Counted from the stretch's first letter, positions 1-6,748 are shown. The stretch is 7,431 bases of DNA from Chloroflexota bacterium (GCA_013154135.1 JAADDB010000079.1:1-7431), one strand, 5' to 3'. Translations and numbers: made by a program. The notes: a model not told the origin generated them from the letters alone.

Positions 1-3
1 GCC

Positions 4-38
4 TTAATCGTCAATCGTTAATCGTTACTCCTTACTCC
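4..38 (+). repeat. Heptad array A (5 x 7 bp)
   Basis: Five head-to-tail 7-bp units. Heptad classes used here and in the other arrays: a = TTAATCG, b = TCAATCG, c = TTACTCN, d = TTATGCN. The order in this array is a-b-a-c-c. The 35 bp are identical to those at 114-148. The array lies in the non-coding region upstream of the DUF6391/holA pair and has no coding potential. Confidence 0.85.
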
Positions 39-113
39 ACGGACCCGTCCGCCGCCAATGGGGATTTTCTCTCGCCAGCCGAGCATCGAAGGGCCATCCC
101 CGCATTCTGCCCC

Positions 114-148
114 TTAATCGTCAATCGTTAATCGTTACTCCTTACTCC
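114..148 (+). repeat. Heptad array B, identical to array A
   Basis: The order a-b-a-c-c is exactly the same 35 bp as array A, 110 bp further on, while the 75 bp between them is not repeated. Identity over the array but not the flanks points to recent copying, conversion or constraint on the array itself. It ends 148 bp before the first start codon. Confidence 0.85.
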
Positions 149-282
149 CCCCATCCTCCTTTGGTTGTTCACGCAAGTCAGGGTAAGATATGAAGCATCA
201 GGAAGACGGCCCGGTGGTTCGGTATCCAGGGCGAACCGAAGGACCGTTCGGCCAAAATTCAGTAACACCCATGTGCAAACAA

Positions 283-289
283 AGGAGGT
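283..289 (+). promoter_or_regulatory. Strong ribosome binding site of the DUF6391 gene
   Basis: AGGAGGT, preceded by AA, is a near-perfect complement of the 16S rRNA 3' end and sits 7 nt before the ATG at 297. It fixes the start of this gene and rules out the 44-codon upstream extension of the open frame. Confidence 0.85.
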
Positions 290-296
290 CATCTCC

Positions 297-824
297 ATGG
301 GATCTTGGGAAACACGCATCGAAGGGTTGCTCAACCGGATCCCGCCGGTGGCCAACACCCGACGGAATCATGCCATTGAGCACGCGACCATCCACATTCT
401 CAGTGAACGGCTGCCGGGCGTTTCCATGGCCGGACGCAGCACCCCCTTTGGATTCTACATATACGGCGACATCCCCACCGACGCGCTGCGGGACGCGGTC
501 CGTGAAGCCATCCGACGGCTACAGGAAGGGGAAATGCGGTTAGCCATCCACCCCCACTGTGGCACGAATTTGGTGACGGCCAGCGTGCTGGCGGGATTGG
601 CCGCCGTCCTCTCCCTGGCCGGAAAGAAACGCAAGTGGTGGGACCGACTCCCCACCGCGCTGGTGTCCACCACCTTGGCCCTGGCCGCGGCCCAGCCCCT
701 GGGCTATTGGGCCCAGGATGTGCTGACCACCGATCCCCACGTCTCCAAGGCCCAACTCGTCAGCATCCGGCGGAGCGGCGCGGGCAAGCACAAGATCCAC
801 TTCGTGCGACTCACCCACACGTGA
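297..824 (+). CDS. DUF6391-like small membrane protein
   Basis: A 175-aa protein of unknown function that resembles the DUF6391 family known from Cyanobacteria and Chloroflexota. The name comes from recalled family motifs, not a search. The motif RNHAIEHAT lies at residues 23-31, GRSTPFGFYIYG at 46-57 and HPHCGTN at 85-91. Two hydrophobic stretches follow, about 92-109 and 118-136, separated by a basic KKRKWW loop, suggesting a two-pass membrane protein with a soluble N-terminal domain. The C-terminal tail (about 150-175) is basic. H25-A-I-E28-H29 has the form HxxEH, and H85, H87 and C88 could be further metal ligands; this is a hypothesis only. The ATG at 297 is chosen because of the AGGAGGT site 7 nt upstream. 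The stop lies 8 bp before holA, whose RBS overlaps it, so the two are probably cotranscribed. Confidence 0.75.
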   Translation: MGSWETRIEGLLNRIPPVANTRRNHAIEHATIHILSERLPGVSMAGRSTPFGFYIYGDIPTDALRDAVREAIRRLQEGEMRLAIHPHCGTNLVTASVLAGLAAVLSLAGKKRKWWDRLPTALVSTTLALAAAQPLGYWAQDVLTTDPHVSKAQLVSIRRSGAGKHKIHFVRLTHT

Positions 825-832
825 GGCAGACC

Positions 833-1834
833 ATGATCACCGTCCTGCACGGAGACGAGGAATTCTCCATCCACCAAGAAGTGGAGCGCCTACGCCAGGA
901 GGTAATGGCCGACCCCGGCGTTGGGGATCTGAACGTGGTCGTCCTGGAAAAGCCCGTGGACGTATCCCGGCTCCAGGGGGAAGCGGACGTCCTCCCCTTC
1001 CTCGGGGATCGGCGGCTTGTCCTCGTGCGCGAGTGGCTCTCCGACCTGCCCAAGCAGGAAACAGCCCTCCGCGCGCTCCTCGATTACCTCCCCCACGTGC
1101 CGGACAGCACCCACCTCGTCTTCGTGGAGACGAAACCTCTCCCCAAGAACCATCCAGTGCTCCGCGCGCTGGCGCCTTTGGCCGACCAGGGGAAAGCCCA
1201 GGTCAAAGCCTTCCTCCTTCCTCCCCCGCGTGAGCGTCGGGCCTACGTGCAGAAGTGGATACGAGAACACGCACGACGCCTCCAAGTGGACCTGGACCCG
1301 GCCGCGGTGACCCTGTTGGCCGACATCTTGGGCACGAACTTCCGACTCCTCCACCAGGAGTTGGAGAAACTGCGCACATACGCGGGGGCCGGTGGGTACA
1401 TCACAGAAGAGGATGTGCGCGCGCTGGTGCCTTACACCCAGGAAGCCAACATCTTCCACCTGGTGACGGCCATTGGGGAAGGCCAAAAAACGCGCGCCAT
1501 TCGCCTCCTCCAGCAAGCCCTGCGCGAGGGACAGCATCCCTTGCAGATCTTAGCCCTGTTGGCCCGGCAGTACCGCATCTACATCGGCATGAAGGAATTG
1601 GACGAAGCGGGGAAGAGTTCCGATGAGATCGCGCGGGCGCTGAGGGTGCCCGCGTGGACACTCCGACGGGATTTGAAGGTGGCTCGGCGGTTGAAATGGC
1701 ATGTGTTGCACCGGGCCATGGAGTGGCTTTTGCAGACGGATGTGAGCATCAAGCAGGGCGAGATCGACCCCAACCTCGCCCTGCAACTTCTGGTCACTCA
1801 CCTCACGTTGCGCTCGTCGCGCCGCGGCTCTTGA
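833..1834 (+). CDS. holA: DNA polymerase III subunit delta
   Basis: A 333-aa delta subunit of the clamp loader, which opens the beta sliding clamp and loads it on DNA; the length matches the usual 330-345 aa. Residues 1-20 carry the N-terminal motif with H6-G7-D8-E9 and F11. PFLGDRRLVLVREW (55-68) is the conserved strand region of the clamp-binding domain. The collar domain begins near EANIFHLVTAIGEG (204-217) and continues through the helical stretches LQILALLARQYRIY (237-250), SSDEIARALRVP (262-273) and the family-typical region ending IKQGEIDPNLALQLL (306-320). The ATG at 833 follows a GAGG site that overlaps the upstream stop, with 6 nt spacing. No Walker A motif is seen, as expected for delta. 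The last 32 bp overlap the convergent MaoC gene. An in-frame extension back to 635 lies inside the DUF6391 gene and is rejected. Confidence 0.95.
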   Translation: MITVLHGDEEFSIHQEVERLRQEVMADPGVGDLNVVVLEKPVDVSRLQGEADVLPFLGDRRLVLVREWLSDLPKQETALRALLDYLPHVPDSTHLVFVETKPLPKNHPVLRALAPLADQGKAQVKAFLLPPPRERRAYVQKWIREHARRLQVDLDPAAVTLLADILGTNFRLLHQELEKLRTYAGAGGYITEEDVRALVPYTQEANIFHLVTAIGEGQKTRAIRLLQQALREGQHPLQILALLARQYRIYIGMKELDEAGKSSDEIARALRVPAWTLRRDLKVARRLKWHVLHRAMEWLLQTDVSIKQGEIDPNLALQLLVTHLTLRSSRRGS

Positions 1835-2279
1835 CCAAGATCGTCCACGTGCCCCGCTGGACCACCTCTCCCTTTTGGTTGAGGATTCGGGTTTTCAGGG
1901 TGATCAACCCCCCGCCCAGGCGCTTCATCGGCTTCTTCTCCGCGACTTCCGCCTCCACGTGAATCGTATCCCCGATGAACACCGGGCGCCGGAATTGCCA
2001 ATCCAGGCCCATAAAGGCCTCCACCGTGCCGTTGAGGAAGCCCAACTGCATGGCCAATCCCGTACCGATGGAGAGGACGAGCAGACCATGGGCGATGCGA
2101 GTGCCGAACGGGGTGGTCTTCGCGTACTCCTCGTTGGTGTGGAGCTTGTAATGATCCCCGCTCAGCCCCGCGAAGAGCACGATATCCGCCTCGGTGATGG
2201 TCCTTCCATCCGTCTGGATGACATCTCCCACTTCCAGGTCCTCAAAGTAAAGACCGTGTGGTTGTGCGATGACCGTCAT
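1803..2279 (-). CDS. MaoC-type (R)-specific enoyl-CoA hydratase-like protein
   Basis: A 158-aa single hot-dog fold protein of the MaoC dehydratase family, which hydrates or dehydrates acyl-CoA thioesters. The family signature spans residues 36-67: FAGLSGDHYKLH holds the catalytic pair D42 and H47, and PFGTRIAHGLL follows. The Asn usual between these residues in classic PhaJ-type hydratases is replaced by Tyr (D-H-Y-K-L-H), seen in more divergent members, so the exact substrate is unclear. YFEDLEVGD (11-19) is the typical N-terminal strand of the family. The start at 2279 is fixed by AAAGGAGG (2294-2287) 7 nt upstream; a 20-codon upstream extension is rejected. It is the last gene of the minus-strand block, 91 bp after the NmrA-type gene, and its 3' end overlaps holA by 32 bp. 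Confidence 0.9.
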   Translation of the reverse strand: MTVIAQPHGLYFEDLEVGDVIQTDGRTITEADIVLFAGLSGDHYKLHTNEEYAKTTPFGTRIAHGLLVLSIGTGLAMQLGFLNGTVEAFMGLDWQFRRPVFIGDTIHVEAEVAEKKPMKRLGGGLITLKTRILNQKGEVVQRGTWTILVKSRGATSAT

Positions 2280-2370
2280 GGGTTTTCCTCCTTTGTTGTA
2301 GCGTAACGGACGGGTCCGACCCTGTGCGGGGTCCCCCACAAAACTCTCGCTCCGGCATCCTGCCCAGGTG
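2280..2370 (-). other. Gap between the NmrA-type and MaoC genes with GC-rich dyads
   Basis: This 91-bp spacer is the largest gap in the minus-strand gene block. It contains the dyad CGGAC-N2-GTCCG at 2307-2318 and an overlapping GGGTC/GACCC inverted repeat that could form a 5-bp stem. There is no T-run typical of an intrinsic terminator and no convincing promoter, so readthrough from the upstream genes into MaoC is plausible but not proven. Confidence 0.4.
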
Positions 2371-3234
2371 CTACCGGGCTTTGTCAGTCAACAGCCCGGA
2401 CACGAACACCTCCAGCCGGGTGGGGCTCCGGCCCAAGAGCCAACGCAGCACGTTGGCATTGCCCCACAACCCGTACGCCTCGTAGTACAGAAACATGCGT
2501 TTGAGCGTCTCCCGCGCGTAATCGCTCAACCCGGCAGCCCTGGCCCGAGCCTCCCACTCCTCCAACGGCATCTTCTCCGCGCGGACCGGCCGTTTGAGGA
2601 CTCGGCTGAGGATAAGGGCCACCTGGTCCTGAGTCAACGTGTCCGGACCGCACAGTTCGTAAATCGCGCCCGCGTGCCCCGGCTCCGTGAGGACAATGGC
2701 CGCGGCCTCTCCCACATCGGCCAAATCCACCCAGGTCAAGCGGGTCGAAGGAGCGTAGGGCACCCGGTAGACGCCCTTTTCCACAATGTCCCGCCAGTAG
2801 GGCATGATGTTCTGCATGTACACCGTGGGCTGGAGAATGACAAAATCCAAGCCCGACTCAAAAATGCGTTCCTCCACCCGCAACTTCTGCCAGTGGTGAG
2901 GCATCTTCTCCGTTTGGGGATGGAGCACAGAATGGTAGACGAAGAGGGCGACTTCCGCATCCCGGGCGGCCTGGAGCACCCGCTCCCCCATCGCTATCTC
3001 CTGGGGATGCATGTTCGGCGGGATGTGGTAGACCGCGCGCACATCCGCCATGGCCTGGGTCAACAGGACCGCGTCGAAGAGATCGCCCACAATGACTTCG
3101 GCCGCGCCCGCCTCCCGCACGGCCCGGATCTGCTCCGGCCGATGGACCAACGCGCGCACGGCCGCTTCCCGCCGCTTAAGGGCCCGAATCACCGCGCGCC
3201 CCGTTTTTCCCGCAGCACCTGTCACAAGGATCAT
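2371..3234 (-). CDS. NmrA-like NAD(P)-binding protein
   Basis: A 287-aa atypical short-chain dehydrogenase/reductase of the NmrA/HSCARG type. These proteins bind NAD(P)(H) and act either as quinone or aldehyde reductases or as redox sensors. The Rossmann motif is G6-A-A-G9-K-T-G12 after the first strand MILVT. VGDL (49-52) marks the residues after the third strand, YHIPP (69-73) the fourth, and YHSV (100-103) with HHWQK (113-117) the region where atypical SDRs keep H and K residues instead of YxxxK. FVILQPTVYMQN (131-142) is the family-typical substrate pocket strand. There is no signal peptide, so it is cytosolic. The start at 3234 overlaps the stop of the upstream gene as ATGA and is preceded by GGGAGAAGG, which implies translational coupling. 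The 21-codon extension upstream lies inside the neighbouring gene. The substrate cannot be told from the sequence. Confidence 0.88.
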   Translation of the reverse strand: MILVTGAAGKTGRAVIRALKRREAAVRALVHRPEQIRAVREAGAAEVIVGDLFDAVLLTQAMADVRAVYHIPPNMHPQEIAMGERVLQAARDAEVALFVYHSVLHPQTEKMPHHWQKLRVEERIFESGLDFVILQPTVYMQNIMPYWRDIVEKGVYRVPYAPSTRLTWVDLADVGEAAAIVLTEPGHAGAIYELCGPDTLTQDQVALILSRVLKRPVRAEKMPLEEWEARARAAGLSDYARETLKRMFLYYEAYGLWGNANVLRWLLGRSPTRLEVFVSGLLTDKAR

Positions 3235-3974
3235 GATTTGGCCTTCTCCCAAAAATCCTTTCGCTTGGTCGGCGGACAGTCGTCGATGATGTTCCAATCA
3301 CCGTGGGCCCCGTTCCAGTAGCCCAACGGCTGGGGTGGACCATCATACCCCAGGGGGATCCACGTCTTTGGGTGACTGTAAACGGCTTCCAGCACATCGT
3401 CCCGGACCAGGTGGAGAAAAGTCACCCCTTTGCCCAACCCAAAAAGCGTCACGACCAACTTATCCCAGTAGCGCCACGCCCGGTCCAGAAGGCTGGGCGC
3501 GGGCCGCCGGATTTCCTGGAACACCCGGTCGGCCTCCTCCAGGAGGGCTATTTGCTGGGCCGGCGTCAGGTGGATGAAATATGTGCCCGGGCCGTACACC
3601 TGGGCACTGGCCTGGTCCAGCCAGAGAAGACCTTGCCGATATCGTTCCAGGTGGAGGCTATCCCGCATGAGCCACTGTTCAATCGTGTCGGCCGCGGCCA
3701 CGTCGCGGGCCCCCGGCCCTAGCTCATCACTGGGCACGATGAGATCGGCCAGGGCAACGAGGGTCGCGTACTCATGTTCGGTTAGCACCTTACCCGGACG
3801 CCGGCGTCGCGGCGGGTGGACGCTGTGGACTTTCCACTCATGCCACCCCACTTTGCCCAACAGATAGCTCAACATGAGCCCACCGGTCACCGCGAGGGAA
3901 CGGGCGAGGAACTGGCGCCGGGTCCACTCACGGAGCTCCGGGGTGGGTTCGGATGTGTCCTTGGTCATGTTCAT
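3231..3974 (-). CDS. Tat-signal gluconate 2-dehydrogenase subunit 3-like protein
   Basis: A 247-aa protein of the gluconate 2-dehydrogenase subunit 3 family, the small partner of membrane-bound GMC-type flavin dehydrogenases. A twin-arginine signal lies at the N-terminus: T18-R19-R20-Q21-F22-L23, then a hydrophobic stretch to about residue 40. No clear AxA cleavage site is visible, so it may stay membrane-anchored on the outer face. The core family motif is the stretch LTEHEYATLVALADLIVP with S-D-E-L-G-P-G-A (64-89); the C-terminal part has WIPLGYDGPPQPLGYWN-like Gly/Pro/aromatic sequence. The large flavoprotein and cytochrome c subunits that normally accompany it are absent from the window. 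The ATG at 3974 overlaps the upstream stop as ATGA, but the G-run is directly adjacent. The ATG at 3968 (residue 3) has a better 6-nt spacing and may be the real start. Confidence 0.82.
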   Translation of the reverse strand: MNMTKDTSEPTPELREWTRRQFLARSLAVTGGLMLSYLLGKVGWHEWKVHSVHPPRRRRPGKVLTEHEYATLVALADLIVPSDELGPGARDVAAADTIEQWLMRDSLHLERYRQGLLWLDQASAQVYGPGTYFIHLTPAQQIALLEEADRVFQEIRRPAPSLLDRAWRYWDKLVVTLFGLGKGVTFLHLVRDDVLEAVYSHPKTWIPLGYDGPPQPLGYWNGAHGDWNIIDDCPPTKRKDFWEKAKS

Positions 3975-4885
3975 CCCCCCAGGAGGTCGGATAGGGCGTT
4001 TTCCACATGGGAGAAACGGAACGTGTATCCGGCTTCTTCCAGGCGTTTGGGAATGGCCCGCTGTCCTTCCAGGAGGATGGTCGCCATCTCACCGAAGAGA
4101 AGGCGCAGGGCCCACGCGGGCACGCGGAAGAAGGTGGGCCGGTGAAGGACTTGGCCCAAAACCCGGGTGAAAGTCTCGTTGCGCACAGGATGGGGCGCGG
4201 TGAGGTTGTACGGACCGTGGGCCTCCTCTTCCTCCAGGAGAAAACAGATGGCGCCGACCTCATCGGCAATGTGAATCCAGGGGAACCACTGGCGACCGTT
4301 GCCCAGGGGACCACCGAGTCCCAGCTTGAACGGGAGCAACATGCGAGGTAACGCGCCCCCTTCCCGGCTGAGGACAACGCCGGTGCGGATGATGGAACGG
4401 CGGATGCCCCATTCCTCCACGGCTGCGGTGGACGCTTCCCATTCCACGGCCACCCGTGCGAGGAAATCACGGCCGGGTGGGGTCTCCTCCGTGACGATCT
4501 CATCGCCCCGGGGTCCGTAATAGCCCACCGCGGATGCCTGGATGAGCACTTGGGGCCGGGCGCCCGTCTGCCGCAGTCCTTCCACCAGCGCGCGCCCCGC
4601 GAGAACACGGCTTTCCCGGATGGCTTGCTTGCGGCGCTCGGTCCAACGACCGGCCGCGATGTTCTCCCCGGCCAGGTTGATAATGGCATCCACCTCCGGG
4701 AGCAGATCACGCCATTCCCCCACAGACCGACCATCCCACTGCTGAAGATGGACGCCCGATGGCATGCGGTGGGCATGGCGGTCAGGCCGACGGCTGAGAA
4801 CCGTCACCCGGTGGTCACGCCGGAGAAGGCAATCGACCACGGCTCGACCGATGAGTCCCGTCCCTCCGGTGATGAGCACGTGCAT
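3971..4885 (-). CDS. TIGR01777-family SDR epimerase (YfcH/SulA-like)
   Basis: A 304-aa protein of the TIGR01777 family of extended short-chain dehydrogenases, annotated as nucleoside-diphosphate-sugar epimerases although the true substrate is generally unknown. The NAD(P)-binding motif is G7-G8-T-G10-L-I-G13 after strand MHVLIT. NLAGENIAAGRW (70-81) and ASAVGYYG (117-124) are hallmark stretches of this family, with Y122/Y123 near the active site. The C-terminal DUF1731 domain is recognisable in FRVPAWALRLLFGEMA and RAIPKRLEEAGYTFRF, about residues 245-300. The start at 4885 is set by AGGAGG (4898-4893) 7 nt upstream, which overlaps the stop codon of the GT39 gene. The stop overlaps the next start as ATGA. 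Family length is about 300 aa, so the gene is complete. A 16-codon upstream extension into the GT39 gene is rejected. Confidence 0.93.
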   Translation of the reverse strand: MHVLITGGTGLIGRAVVDCLLRRDHRVTVLSRRPDRHAHRMPSGVHLQQWDGRSVGEWRDLLPEVDAIINLAGENIAAGRWTERRKQAIRESRVLAGRALVEGLRQTGARPQVLIQASAVGYYGPRGDEIVTEETPPGRDFLARVAVEWEASTAAVEEWGIRRSIIRTGVVLSREGGALPRMLLPFKLGLGGPLGNGRQWFPWIHIADEVGAICFLLEEEEAHGPYNLTAPHPVRNETFTRVLGQVLHRPTFFRVPAWALRLLFGEMATILLEGQRAIPKRLEEAGYTFRFSHVENALSDLLGG

Positions 4886-4892
4886 CGGAATT

Positions 4893-4898
4893 CCTCCT
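4893..4898 (-). promoter_or_regulatory. Ribosome binding site of the SDR epimerase, overlapping the GT39 stop
   Basis: AGGAGG on the minus strand, 7 nt before the ATG at 4885. Its first two bases belong to the TAG stop of the GT39 gene (4899-4897), so ribosomes ending GT39 are placed directly at the next start. This fixes the start and supports one transcript. Confidence 0.8.
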
Positions 4899-6615
4899 AT
4901 TCCCCATCCACCCGTTTGAACACGTAAATCCACGGGTGGTCAAAGAGCCGAAACGTGAGTTCTGCCCGGTCGTCCACAATCCGAATGCCCAGGAACTCGG
5001 GGTAGACTTTGAAAGTCTTTATTAGCTTAAACCCAAGTTCCCCGTTGCGCAAGCGGGTGTAGAACTCATATTCCACGGGATAAAGGTCGGGCAAAGCCAG
5101 GTATCGTCCCATCCACGTGTCACTGATGATGATGTAGTCCACGCCTTCCAGGCTGGAATACAACTCCCGCCGAACTTCTTCCGGGGTGGGAGGGGTGGGG
5201 TTGAAGAATTGGGGGTCCGTCTGTTCCACCTGACCGTAATGGTCCAGGACTTTGATCCGGTATTGGGTGAGCCCATACCGGGAGGCCAGTTGGTTGAACT
5301 TGAGGGTGGAATCCCGCTCCACCAGGATGGTAGAGCCGGGTGGGATGTGTTCCCGGATCCAGGCCAGGGCTTGCAGACGGGTGTCGGGTTGGCGATAGAT
5401 GTTCATGTAGGCGAGCGCGTAGAAAAGGGTCGTGCCCAGGGTGAGGACGATCAGGCCCCGCGCCAGGTAGCGTCGTGGCCTGCGGAAATCCTGGGCCCAG
5501 GGGATCAACCAACGCGCGGCCAAAAGGGAAATGAAAGGAAGAAGGGGCAAAACGTAGCGGACGAATTTGGCATACCAGGACCCGATGATCAACCCGTAAG
5601 GGATGACCCACGCCAGGACGAGGAGATCCCCTTTGTCCCCCTGCCACGCTTTGCGCATGCTGTAGAGCACGCCGATGAGCCCGACCAGCTCCAGCAGGGG
5701 ACCCAACCCCCAAAGGAGGGGGTTGACCAGGTGGTAGATGTAGGGGAGGGTGTGTTCAAAGTGCATGGTGTAGAAGGGGCGATAGGCCCCGCGCACCACA
5801 TCGAACTGGGTGGCCAGCGCGTAATTCGCGTTGTGAGCCCAGTAATTGCGGGCGTCCACGATGGGCCAGGGATTAATGAGGAGGAAGAGGCCCAACGCGG
5901 TGCCCAACATGAGGGCCAATTGGCGGTCGAACACGCGGCGCACGTCCAGGCGGAAGGGGCGCAGGGAAAACGCGCCCACCCGCAACAGGTGGGATGTGAC
6001 CAACGGCACCAGGAGGGGGAGTCCCGCGGCCTTGGTGGAAAGGGAAAGCCCGGAAAGAATGCCGGTCCACACGTAATCCCGCTTTCGCCCCCACTTGAGC
6101 ACCCCTGCGGCAAAGACCATGGCCAACACAGCCCAAAAGACCATCATCGTGTCCACCGCGTAGAAATGACTCTCCCGCAGGGGGGAAACCGCGATGGCCA
6201 GAAAAGCAGCGCCCAACAGGCCGATGGCCGGATGCCACAAGCGTTTGCCCAGGAAGTAGAGGGCCGAGACCGTCAAAGTCCCCAACGTCGCGGAAATCAG
6301 CCGGCCGACCAACACAATCGGTGCGGTATCCCAACCAAAGGGATGGCCCAACACCTGGAGGAGCGCGTTGGCCAAGCGCCAGCTCAGCCAGAGCACGTAA
6401 AAGGGCAGGGAGCCGTACGTGGAGACCTGGGGGTTCCAAGAGCCCGTCTCCCGGAAATGGCGGTCCAACCGGAGAGTCATGGTGAAGACAAAGGACTCGT
6501 CCCCGTGGAAGGAGTAGGGATATCCCCACCAAAAGCCGTAGAACCGAAACCCCGCGGCCACCAGGGTCACAACGAGCAAACCGATAGCGTATCGATGTTG
6601 TTTGAGCCGGCGCAA
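4897..6615 (-). CDS. GT39/ArnT-like membrane glycosyltransferase
   Basis: A 572-aa integral membrane glycosyltransferase of the GT-C fold (dolichyl-phosphate-mannose mannosyltransferase/ArnT superfamily). Such enzymes transfer a sugar from a polyprenyl-phosphate carrier to an acceptor on the outer membrane face. The first membrane segment (about 10-30) is followed by YSFHGDES with the acidic pair D39-E40, the usual catalytic position in the first outer loop. SPLRESHFYAVD (144-155) holds the second conserved D155. TKAAG (194-198) and RYVLPLLPFISLLAARWL (353-370) are also typical of the family. About ten hydrophobic segments run to residue 405, then a soluble tail of about 165 aa with WIREHIPPGSTILVERD (419-435). 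The proposed start is the TTG at 6615, 8 nt after AGGGAGG (6630-6624). Upstream in-frame ATG codons at 6753 and 6777 fall within the predicted -10 and -35 boxes and cannot be translated from that promoter. The sugar and acceptor are unknown. Confidence 0.88.
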   Translation of the reverse strand: MRRLKQHRYAIGLLVVTLVAAGFRFYGFWWGYPYSFHGDESFVFTMTLRLDRHFRETGSWNPQVSTYGSLPFYVLWLSWRLANALLQVLGHPFGWDTAPIVLVGRLISATLGTLTVSALYFLGKRLWHPAIGLLGAAFLAIAVSPLRESHFYAVDTMMVFWAVLAMVFAAGVLKWGRKRDYVWTGILSGLSLSTKAAGLPLLVPLVTSHLLRVGAFSLRPFRLDVRRVFDRQLALMLGTALGLFLLINPWPIVDARNYWAHNANYALATQFDVVRGAYRPFYTMHFEHTLPYIYHLVNPLLWGLGPLLELVGLIGVLYSMRKAWQGDKGDLLVLAWVIPYGLIIGSWYAKFVRYVLPLLPFISLLAARWLIPWAQDFRRPRRYLARGLIVLTLGTTLFYALAYMNIYRQPDTRLQALAWIREHIPPGSTILVERDSTLKFNQLASRYGLTQYRIKVLDHYGQVEQTDPQFFNPTPPTPEEVRRELYSSLEGVDYIIISDTWMGRYLALPDLYPVEYEFYTRLRNGELGFKLIKTFKVYPEFLGIRIVDDRAELTFRLFDHPWIYVFKRVDGE

Positions 6616-6623
6616 GGACTGGA

Positions 6624-6630
6624 CCTCCCT
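6624..6630 (-). promoter_or_regulatory. Ribosome binding site supporting a TTG start
   Basis: AGGGAGG on the minus strand lies 8 nt before TTG at 6615-6613. No ATG or GTG in frame lies closer. The next in-frame methionine upstream falls within the promoter, so this site decides the start of the GT39 gene. Confidence 0.7.
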
Positions 6631-6641
6631 TTCATCTCCCG

Positions 6642-6678
6642 AAAAAGCGGCCCCCCATTTTGGGCGGAATGGGGGGCC
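6642..6678 (-). terminator. Intrinsic terminator-like hairpin in the GT39 leader
   Basis: The arms GGCCCCCCATT and AATGGGGGGCC form a perfect 11-bp stem with an 8-nt loop (6660-6667). Read on the minus strand it is followed by GC and five T residues (6646-6642), then within 12 nt by the GT39 ribosome binding site. Since no minus-strand gene lies upstream in the window, it more likely acts within the GT39 leader than as the end of another gene. A conditional terminator is the best reading. Confidence 0.7.
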
Positions 6679-6690
6679 ACGTGAGGTATC

Positions 6691-6726
6691 ACGAAACGGT
6701 TCCGTCTGCTGGGGGGACCGTTTCGT
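6691..6726 (-). promoter_or_regulatory. Leader stem-loop upstream of the terminator hairpin
   Basis: The arms ACGAAACGGT (6691-6700) and ACCGTTTCGT (6717-6726) form a perfect 10-bp stem with a 16-nt loop. Two more C-G pairs are possible inside after one mismatch. It lies about 13 nt before the terminator-like hairpin in the transcript. The loop holds a run of six C on the minus strand that could pair with the G-run of the terminator. No known riboswitch class was recognised. Confidence 0.6.
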
Positions 6727-6748
6727 CTGATGGACCTGTGCTGGGGCG

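Larger units (their letters stand above)
1..296. other. Non-coding region with two heptad arrays
   Basis: No convincing gene is present. Apart from the two arrays there is a short dyad CGGAC-N2-GTCCG at 40-51. A weak promoter candidate for the downstream genes exists (TTGGTT at 161-166, a 17-bp spacer, TAAGAT at 184-189), but both boxes match consensus poorly. An open frame runs in from 165 in the DUF6391 frame, but the strong ribosome binding site at 283-289 argues that translation starts at 297. Confidence 0.6.

Noticed and set aside
4..148. CRISPR array made of the identical 35-bp repeats
   Set aside because: There are only two copies here with a 75-bp gap, the repeat is itself a 7-bp tandem, the other copies differ in unit order and orientation, and no cas genes are present.
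890..1537. Minus-strand open frame of 215 codons opposite holA
   Set aside because: The plus-strand holA product matches the delta subunit along its whole length; the antisense frame has no family features.
2368..3321. Plus-strand open frame of 317 codons opposite the NmrA-type gene
   Set aside because: The translation is rich in H, R, P and Q without motifs. The minus strand has an obvious Rossmann protein with a coupled start.
5209..6684. Long plus-strand open frame of 491 codons opposite the GT39 gene
   Set aside because: Its product is rich in G, Q, H and P with no recognisable fold, and it mirrors the codon bias of the GT39 gene, which has clear GT-C motifs and membrane segments.
6616..6742. 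T-box or a known riboswitch in the GT39 leader
   Set aside because: No T-box core sequence of the GGGTGG type or other recognised aptamer signature is visible, and the leader is too short for a typical T-box.
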